Source: Planctomycetota bacterium
Lineage (GTDB): Bacteria; Planctomycetota; Phycisphaerae; WQYP01; JAJZKY01
Assembly (NCBI GenBank): GCA_021803885.1
Contig: JAJZKY010000245.1
Span: 1 to 6,859, forward strand
DNA: 6,859 nt
Direction of reading: 5' to 3'
Position 1 is the first letter of the stretch, and every line of letters begins with the position of its first letter. Shown in pieces: positions 5,812 through 6,859 of this stretch. The notes beneath the pieces were generated by a model. It had not been told where the DNA came from. It made no database searches and was given only the letters and a program-made list of their open reading frames with translations. The position numbers and the translations under genes are program-made.

Positions 5812-6852
5812 CTAGGTGCGAGCGGCCAACGGCTCTAATTCGCGTGTACCGGCAGCGCCATCCAATTCCGCAATAAAAGCATCAAAGGCATCGAGCTTGG
5901 GTGGAATTGAGGTGGGCATGACCAGTTGATCCGCGACAACCTCGGTGGTCTTCAGGCCATTGCCGGTGATGCAGACGCAAATACTTTCATCGCGCGGAAT
6001 GCGTCCGGATTCAATGAGTTTAATTGTGGCGGCCAGCGTGGTTCCGCCGGCGGGTTCGGTCCAAATACCCTCGGCTCTGGCCAGCAGCGTGATGGCCTGA
6101 ATGATCTCCGGATCGGTGGCATCCATTCCCCAGCCGCCGCTTTGCCGGACTGCCTGCACCACGTAGAATCCATCCGCGGGGTTGCCGATGGCAATGCTTT
6201 TGGCGATGGTTTTGGGCTTTTGGGGTTTGATTAAATCCCGTCCGGCACGAATGGCTTCCACCACGGGATTGCAGCCGGCAGCCTGGGCAGAGTAAATTTT
6301 CGGGGCGGTATCTTCCACCAGGCCCAGGCCAATTAATTCATGATAGGCTTTGTAAATTTTGGGCAAAATCGTTCCGCCGGCCGTGGGGCACACGGTGTGC
6401 TGGGGGAATTTCCAGCCGAGTTGTTCGGCAATTTCGTAACCGAAGGTTTTGGCCCCTTCGGTATAAAATGGCCGCAGATTGACATTCACAATGGCCCATT
6501 GGTATTTGTCGGCAATTTCGGAACAGAGACGGTTTACATCGTCATAATTGCCTTGAATACGTACCATGGTGGGGCCGAAAATCAGCGATCCGAGCACTTT
6601 GCCCTGCTCCAGATCGTGGGGAATCATGACAAAGGCCTTCATTCCTGCCACGGCAGCATGGGCGGCGACGCTGTTGGCGAGGTTGCCGGTGCTGGCGCAA
6701 CCGACGGTGCGGTAGCCGAGTTCAAGGGCTTTGGTGATGGCCACGGAAACGACGCGTTCTTTGTAGCTCCAAGTGGGGTAATTGGCAGAATCATCTTTGA
6801 TGTAAAGCTCACGGACGTTGAGAATCTTTTCCAGATGATGAGCTCGCCGCAA
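5812..6852 (-). CDS. thrC: Threonine-synthase-like PLP enzyme (fold type II), 5' end incomplete
   Basis: The 346 visible residues match threonine synthase, which converts O-phosphohomoserine to threonine with pyridoxal phosphate. Counted from 6852, ELYIKDDS is at 15-22 and the PLP lysine is Lys31 in YPTWSYKER. CASTGNLANS (cofactor ring contact) is at 52-61, PTAGGTIL (phosphate cup) at 156-163, and EPAGGTT at 266-272. ITGNGLKT, typical of threonine synthases, is at 296-303. The family N-terminus with the GExxTPLxxA region is missing. The frame is opened only by a TTG at 6852 that directly follows an in-frame TAA (6853-6855), with too little sequence left to see a ribosome site. So this is a truncated start, a frameshift, or an assembly error at the window edge. 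It is the first visible gene of the operon with the sulfur carrier, 41 nt upstream of it. That context leaves open use of O-phosphohomoserine or O-phosphoserine with a sulfur donor instead of water. Family membership is secure, substrate is not. Confidence 0.85.
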   Translation of the reverse strand: MRRAHHLEKILNVRELYIKDDSANYPTWSYKERVVSVAITKALELGYRTVGCASTGNLANSVAAHAAVAGMKAFVMIPHDLEQGKVLGSLIFGPTMVRIQGNYDDVNRLCSEIADKYQWAIVNVNLRPFYTEGAKTFGYEIAEQLGWKFPQHTVCPTAGGTILPKIYKAYHELIGLGLVEDTAPKIYSAQAAGCNPVVEAIRAGRDLIKPQKPKTIAKSIAIGNPADGFYVVQAVRQSGGWGMDATDPEIIQAITLLARAEGIWTEPAGGTTLAATIKLIESGRIPRDESICVCITGNGLKTTEVVADQLVMPTSIPPKLDAFDAFIAELDGAAGTRELEPLAART

Positions 6853-6859
6853 TTAAACT

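Overview
The window is chromosomal bacterial DNA of moderately high GC, densely coding, with ordinary housekeeping and envelope genes plus one accessory-looking sulfur-transfer cluster. No tRNA, rRNA, CRISPR array, phage gene or insertion sequence is visible. Most genes have a recognisable Shine-Dalgarno sequence (AAGG, AAGGAG or GGGAGG, 6-10 nt before the start). Gene content and protein style resemble the Planctomycetota/Verrucomicrobiota group or another anaerobe-rich lineage, but this is a low-confidence guess without a search. Genes at both ends run on the minus strand and only one gene (plsY) is on the plus strand.

Layout by region. (1) 50-2408, minus strand: a two-gene nucleotide-sugar operon, UDP-glucose 6-dehydrogenase (ugd) followed 37 nt later by a WbpP-like UDP-hexose(HexNAc) 4-epimerase. 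These would supply UDP-glucuronate and a C4-epimerised UDP-sugar for surface polysaccharide; a stem-loop lies just past the epimerase stop. (2) 2409-2735: a divergent intergenic region of about 330 bp holding two structured stretches, a pseudoknot-like pair of stems in the ugd leader and a bulged inverted repeat before plsY. (3) 2736-3419, plus strand: plsY, the membrane acyl-phosphate:glycerol-3-phosphate acyltransferase. (4) 3420-3546: a convergent gap with a perfect 10-bp stem-loop, probably a terminator. (5) 3547-4032, minus strand: a DinB-like metal-binding protein with two perfect palindromes upstream of it.

(6) 4127-6852, minus strand: the most interesting part. In transcription order it holds a threonine-synthase-like PLP enzyme (5' end missing or broken at the window edge), a CysO/ThiS/MoaD-type ubiquitin-fold sulfur carrier ending in Gly-Gly, a small stand-alone NIL-domain protein, and a ThiF/MoeB-type E1 activating enzyme with a non-rhodanese C-terminal extension. 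Spacings are 41, 2 and 7 nt, so this is almost certainly one operon. By analogy with the characterised Mycobacterium CysO/CysM/Mec and Wolinella HcyS/HcyF/MetY pathways, the E1 should adenylate the carrier tail, the tail should become a thiocarboxylate, and the PLP enzyme could use that sulfur to make a sulfur amino acid (homocysteine or cysteine). The final step, and any role of the NIL protein, are inference.
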